Part shown: positions 4,378-5,209 of the stretch, one piece after another
Layout: the number at the start of each line of letters is the position of its first letter
How positions within the stretch are numbered: the stretch's first letter is position 1
Assembly (NCBI RefSeq): GCF_020829685.1
Contig: NZ_JAIVFR010000541.1
Location: forward strand, 1 to 5,209
Direction: 5' to 3'
Source: Nostoc sp. CHAB 5715
GTDB lineage: Bacteria; Cyanobacteriota; Cyanobacteriia; Cyanobacteriales; Nostocaceae
Length of the DNA stretch: 5,209 nucleotides
Translations under genes and position numbers: made by a program
Notes under the pieces: model-generated
Databases searched by the model: none
Told to the model about the DNA's origin: nothing
Seen by the model: only the letters and a program-made list of their open reading frames with translations

Positions 4378-5209
4378 ATGGTAGAGCCTGAAAACAAATT
4401 ATTTGCCCTAAAGGATGGTTGGGACTCTCATGAATCAAGAGAACAACAACGCCTCAAAGCTTTGTCAGATTTAGGTTTGCGGCAACCAGAGACGATTCCG
4501 GTTTTTGAAGAGGCCACACAAACTGCTGCCCACTTTTTGGAAGCACCAATTTCCATATTGGGATTTGTGGATCAAGAACGCCACTGGTTCAAGTCGGCGG
4601 TGGGCTTATCTAGGCTGGGGCTAATGAATCATTTGGCACAAAGCCGCCAACTGTCACGCCGGGAATCCTTTTGCACTCAAGTAGTAGAGAGTCTTCAAGT
4701 ATTTGTAATTAATGATACCCAGAACCTGACAGACCCAGTACTTGCTAGCAGCAAATTGGTGCAGGATTATGGTATTCGTGCTTACTTAGGAGCGCCACTG
4801 ATTGATGCTGAGGGGCATTGTTTGGGTGCATTGGCGGTGATGGATTTAGTGCCGCGCAATTTTACAAACCGAGACATTGAGTTTTTACAAATCATAGCTC
4901 GTTGGAGCATGAGTGAATTTGAACGTAACCGACTCCTGCAACGGAGACTCGAATCAAGCACTCCCGCGATCGCTCCGATGTTTTTAATCAATGACGAACG
5001 GAATACTGAAATTAAAATCACCCCAGCCACTACAGATAGCGGCTCTGTTTCTACCAAGGAACTGAAACTGGAACTTTTGGATCAGCTAACTCAAGAGTTA
5101 CGCACGCCCTTAACATCTGTACTCGGTATGGCTAGTGTTTTAGGACGTGAGATTTATGGGCCTTTGACGACTAAGCAGAGAGAATATTTGGAAATTATCC
5201 AACACAGTG
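4378..5209 (+). CDS. GAF-domain sensor histidine-kinase-like protein lacking the phospho-acceptor His (3' partial)
   Basis: The frame is open for 277 codons to the window end. Residues about 40-185 form a GAF domain: ISILGFVDQERHWFKSAVGL, RRESFCTQVV with Cys99, VINDTQNLTDP, GAPLIDAEGHCLGALAVMD, and a closing helix FTNRDIEFLQIIARW. A linker of about 45 residues, rich in Ser and Thr in its second half, leads to a HisKA dimerisation helix from about 228 with ELRTPLTSVLGMASVL and YGPLTTKQREYLEIIQ. The usual H-box reads (S/T)HELRTPL; here it is TQELRTPL, with Gln239 (codon CAA, 5092-5094) at the histidine position. There is no signal peptide or membrane helix, so it should be cytoplasmic. Cys99 occurs in a common GAF motif, and I see no evidence of a bilin ligand. 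The ATPase domain would lie beyond the window. As read, it could not autophosphorylate at the normal site; it may act as a pseudokinase, use another residue, or be a variant family. It is transcribed divergently from the aminotransferase. Confidence 0.85.
   Translation, partial: MVEPENKLFALKDGWDSHESREQQRLKALSDLGLRQPETIPVFEEATQTAAHFLEAPISILGFVDQERHWFKSAVGLSRLGLMNHLAQSRQLSRRESFCTQVVESLQVFVINDTQNLTDPVLASSKLVQDYGIRAYLGAPLIDAEGHCLGALAVMDLVPRNFTNRDIEFLQIIARWSMSEFERNRLLQRRLESSTPAIAPMFLINDERNTEIKITPATTDSGSVSTKELKLELLDQLTQELRTPLTSVLGMASVLGREIYGPLTTKQREYLEIIQHS

Noticed and set aside
4782..5057. 91-codon minus-strand open frame
   Set aside because: It is antisense to the GAF and linker region of the kinase-like gene, which has clear domain motifs.

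Overview
The window looks like cyanobacterial chromosome, probably from a filamentous Nostocales-type genome (inference). It has six HIP1 palindromes (GCGATCGC at 1800, 2426, 2776, 3214, 3341 and 4966), several short tandemly repeated heptamer arrays of the kind known from Nostoc and Calothrix, a small MITE, and a cyanoexosortase gene, a family named for cyanobacteria.

Layout: 1-347 is a 116-bp inverted repeat around a 115-bp AT-rich spacer. Its right arm contains the 3' end of the first gene, and its left arm repeats the last 14 codons and stop of that gene in the opposite orientation. On the minus strand, in order of transcription, come a DegT/DnrJ/EryC1/StrS sugar aminotransferase (2356-3549), cyanoexosortase B (1282-2106, with an apparently frameshifted 5' end extending to about 2209), and the cyanoexosortase B system-associated protein (302-1024). 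The gaps between these three genes are filled by tandem arrays: GGGGANT heptamers between aminotransferase and exosortase, and a CAATGCC heptamer array plus a 9-mer array between exosortase and its partner. An 822-bp divergent intergenic region follows. It holds a 93-bp MITE with 13-bp terminal inverted repeats and a 5-bp target duplication. From 4378 on the plus strand runs a GAF-domain histidine-kinase-like gene that leaves the window after 277 codons.

How the genes fit together: the exosortase and its single-pass EpsI-like partner would process and anchor PEP-CTERM proteins at the inner membrane. In many bacteria this machinery accompanies exopolysaccharide synthesis, so a nucleotide-sugar aminotransferase next door is plausible context but not proof of a shared pathway. 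The kinase-like gene is divergent and probably an independent unit.

The most notable points are: repeat arrays that run into coding sequence at three gene ends (exosortase start region, exosortase stop, aminotransferase C-terminus); a probable one-base frameshift in an A6 run at the exosortase 5' end; the inverted duplication at the left edge; and a glutamine where the HisKA domain of the kinase normally has its phospho-acceptor histidine.
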